Source: an uncultured Collinsella sp. (GTDB taxonomy: Bacteria > Actinomycetota > Coriobacteriia > Coriobacteriales > Coriobacteriaceae). Taken from it: DNA of 23,161 bases. Where the stretch lies: assembly GCA_937982065.1 (NCBI GenBank), contig CALJMO010000058.1, positions 1 to 23,161 of the forward strand. The letters run 5' to 3'. Under the pieces are notes generated by a model. That model was not told the DNA's origin. It did not search any database and saw only the letters and a program-made list of their open reading frames with translations. This document shows, piece after piece, positions 21,332 to 23,161 of this stretch. Both the position numbers and the translations under genes were made by a program. Every line of letters starts with the position of its first letter. The first letter of the stretch is position 1.

Positions 21332-22615
21332 ATGTCACTTGCAGCTCAGCAATCGCTTGAATCCCATTACGTTATGCATACCTTTGGCCGCTCTCCGGTC
21401 GAGTTTGTCGAGGGTCACGGCATGAAGCTCACCGGCGACGATGGCCGTGAGTACCTCGACTTTCTTGCCGGCATCGGCGTGTGCAGCCTAGGTCATGGCG
21501 ACCCGGCTGTGCTCTCGGCGCTCGAGGCACAGACCAAAAAGCTCATGCATGTCTCCAATTACTTCTACATTGAGCAGCGCGGACAGGTCGCGGCGCTGCT
21601 GTCCAAGCTTGCTAACGACGACGTAGATGGTGCGCGCGTGCTTGCCGATGCCATTGTCGCCGGCGATGAGACCACGGCAGCTGCTCTTGGTGCCCCGGCT
21701 GCGGATGAGCAGGTTTGGGAGACCTTCTTTGCCAACTCTGGCGCCGAGGCCAACGAGGGCTCGATGAAGCTCGCGCGCCTGTACGCCAAGCGTGCCGGTA
21801 ATGGCGGCAACACCATCGTGTGCATGCGCGGCGGGTTCCACGGCCGTACGCTCGAGACCATTGCCGCCACCATGCAGGATTGGCTGCAGGACAGCTTCCG
21901 CCCACTGCCGGGTGGCTTTGTGGCCTGCACGCCCAACGATGTGGACGAGCTGCGTGCGATCTTTAAGCAGCTGGGGAGCGAGATTTGTGCCGTGATGCTC
22001 GAGCCGATCCAGGGTGAGAGTGGCGTGCACCCCATGACCGAGGAGTTTATGGCGGCAGCGCGCGACCTGGCACACGAAGTGGGCGCCGTGCTTATCGCCG
22101 ACGAGGTCCAGTGCGGCATCTTCCGCTCCGGCAAGCCGTTTGCGTTCCAGACCTATGGCGTGGAGCCCGACATCATGAGCCTTGCCAAGGGCATTGCCGA
22201 CGGCGTGCCCATGGGTGCCGTCGTGGCAAAGAAGGAGATTGCCGACGTGTTTAAGCCGGGCGACCACGGCTCGACCTTTGGCGGTAGCTGCTTGGCCATC
22301 GCGGCATGTGCCGCGACGCTCTCCGCGCTTGTGCGTGGCGATTATGCCGAGCATGCTGCCAAGGTGGGCGCCTATATGGAGCAGGCGCTGGCTAAGCTTC
22401 CGCATGTGGTAGAGGTTCGTGGCCGTGGCCTGATGCTCGGCTGCGATTTGGATGATGCCGCGGGCGACGCGCATGATATTGTTGCCCGCGCGCTGGCCGC
22501 CAGTGCCGTGATTAACGCTACGGGTGCTCATACGCTGCGTTTCCTGCCGCCGCTCGTCTGCGAGGAAGCCGACGTGGACAACCTGATCGAGATTTTGTCG
22601 GACGTTTTGGCCTAA
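21332..22615 (+). CDS. argD: ArgD, acetylornithine aminotransferase
   Basis: A 427-residue class III PLP-dependent aminotransferase that converts N-acetylglutamate semialdehyde to N-acetylornithine. Signatures: LDFLAGIGVCSLGHGDP (42-58), FFANSGAEANE (132-142), GGFHGRTL (167-174), IADEVQCGIFRSG (255-267, with Asp257 holding PLP nitrogen) and Lys286 in SLAKGIADGVPMGA, which binds PLP. Between residues about 94 and 129 lies a roughly 35-residue acidic, Ala-rich insert absent from standard ArgD of about 395 residues. GAAAGG precedes the ATG. It is the last gene of the operon and follows argB by 69 nt. The arg context separates it from related ornithine or GABA aminotransferases. Confidence 0.94.
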   Translation: MSLAAQQSLESHYVMHTFGRSPVEFVEGHGMKLTGDDGREYLDFLAGIGVCSLGHGDPAVLSALEAQTKKLMHVSNYFYIEQRGQVAALLSKLANDDVDGARVLADAIVAGDETTAAALGAPAADEQVWETFFANSGAEANEGSMKLARLYAKRAGNGGNTIVCMRGGFHGRTLETIAATMQDWLQDSFRPLPGGFVACTPNDVDELRAIFKQLGSEICAVMLEPIQGESGVHPMTEEFMAAARDLAHEVGAVLIADEVQCGIFRSGKPFAFQTYGVEPDIMSLAKGIADGVPMGAVVAKKEIADVFKPGDHGSTFGGSCLAIAACAATLSALVRGDYAEHAAKVGAYMEQALAKLPHVVEVRGRGLMLGCDLDDAAGDAHDIVARALAASAVINATGAHTLRFLPPLVCEEADVDNLIEILSDVLA

Positions 22616-22640
22616 CACGGCGCAATAACTCAATTTGGAC

Positions 22641-22705
22641 CGGGTCCCGGACTGCGGACGTGCCATATGCGGCACGATTCAGCGGTCTGGACCCCGTTTT
22701 GTCTT
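22641..22705 (+). terminator. terminator of the argCJBD operon
   Basis: An imperfect long stem from CGGGTCC (22641) pairs with GGACCCCG (about 22689-22696). It continues through CGGACTGCGGA opposite TCAGCGGTCTG and a CGTGCC/GGCACG inner stem. GTTTTGTCTT follows. Confidence 0.75.
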
Positions 22706-22732
22706 AGATTTGCTAAGGCGGGGGAGACCTGC

Positions 22733-22949
22733 TGGTCAAAAAACATCAAATATGAGTACTGTTACCGATTTGGTAGCAGCAATTTTGGACTAATAAGGCT
22801 AGATAGCAAGACGAAATGGCGATGAATACACGATTTTAATCCAACTGTTAGTCCTTATAATGGACACATGTTGCGTAACTTAAGCAAAAGCTATCTTTTT
22901 ATATGTTGCAAGCAAAGTAACAGTACTCATTTTTGCCATTTTTTGACCA
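22733..22949. mobile_element. 217-bp element with 33-bp inverted ends (MITE-like or invertible)
   Basis: The left end 22733-22765 (TGGTCAAAAAA then ATGAGTACTGTTAC) and the right end 22917-22949 match in inverted orientation at 29 of 33 positions. The 151-base middle is far more AT-rich than the surroundings. It holds an exact TATAAT (22856-22861) and no gene. No clear target-site duplication is seen. Both ends are open when read outside-in and would encode GQK...MSTVT. The identity as a mobile or invertible element is an inference. Confidence 0.55.
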
Positions 22950-23000
22950 CGGACCTTGAAATAAGGGGTCCTTAGAGCTCGAATCCCATGCACTGGGCCC

Positions 23001-23032
23001 AAACAAAAACGGTCCCCCTTCGAGGACCGTTT
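23001..23032 (-). terminator. minus-strand intrinsic terminator
   Basis: AAACGGTCC (23007-23015) pairs with GGACCGTTT (23024-23032). On the minus strand the hairpin is followed by TTGTTT, so it ends transcription coming from the right. It lies 10 bases from the tRNA-like tail at 23042, as expected for a tRNA terminator. Confidence 0.7.
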
Positions 23033-23041
23033 CCAATTCAG

Positions 23042-23059
23042 TGGTGGGCGATGAGGGAT
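23042..23059 (-). other. orphan tRNA 3' tail (possible attachment site remnant)
   Basis: On the minus strand ATCCCTCATCGCCCACCA reads as the 3' end of a tRNA: T-stem half CCCTC, acceptor half ATCGCCC, discriminator A and CCA. Upstream there is no GTTCGA T-loop and no matching GAGGG, so the body is missing. The sequence beyond (23060-23161) is GC-rich, with a GGAAAACGC/GCGTTTCC hairpin near 23123-23142 and no recognisable gene. The terminator at 23001-23032 is placed as for an intact tRNA gene. Confidence 0.45.
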
Positions 23060-23161
23060 GTCCGCGTGCGGCTGGCGCCGCCCGCGCCCCGCTTCGTCGC
23101 TCCGCTCCTCGCGTGCTGCGCTGGAAAACGCTTCGCGTTTCCTCAGCTCCGCACCCTGGCG

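Noticed and set aside
5420..22878. Shared 12-mer ATGTTGCGTAAC near 5420 and 22868
   Set aside because: Several 12-base matches are expected by chance in a window of this size, and the flanks differ.
1..23161. CRISPR array, rRNA genes, complete tRNA genes, transposase or toxin-antitoxin genes
   Set aside because: I saw no evenly spaced direct repeats, no rRNA signature, no complete tRNA cloverleaf and no such protein among the supported genes.

Overview
The window is about 60% GC and almost fully coding. Its proteins (YebC, an Asp23/AmaP set, RibU with a fused EcfAA', argCJBD) and its style point to a Gram-positive gut actinobacterium of the Coriobacteriia, most likely Collinsella. That assignment is from recognition and was not tested by a search. 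I count 20 protein genes, one FMN riboswitch, several intrinsic terminators and an unusually rich set of long intergenic inverted repeats.

Layout. 1-2620: yebC, then an envelope-stress operon (AmaP-like anchor, DUF2273 membrane protein, Asp23/Gls24 protein). 2671-6664: a YitT-type transporter, then three small membrane proteins, two with an N-terminal CxxC/CxxC zinc ribbon (DUF4013-like and DUF4234-like) and one DUF2752 protein. 6710-9979: an M20 amidohydrolase on the minus strand, divergent from a YtcJ-type amidohydrolase. 9980-12680: groES and groEL, bracketed by large palindromes. 12875-16873: an FMN-riboswitch operon with ribU, a two-domain EcfA fusion, ecfT and an FMN-type split-barrel protein; a paralogue of the last gene follows after another palindrome. 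17600-22705: argC-argJ-argB-argD behind a putative ArgR operator, closed by a terminator. 22706-23161: no gene, but a 217-bp element with 33-bp inverted ends, a minus-strand terminator and an orphan tRNA 3' tail.

How it fits together. The ECF operon is a complete riboflavin importer: the riboswitch senses FMN, RibU binds the vitamin, and EcfT plus the fused ATPase power it. The energising module may also serve other S components elsewhere. The arg genes cover the route from N-acetylglutamate to ornithine with ArgJ recycling the acetyl group, so no argA or argE is needed here. The least explained content is the intergenic DNA: five unrelated long inverted repeats lie at transcription-unit borders, and the right edge looks like a tRNA-associated recombination junction.
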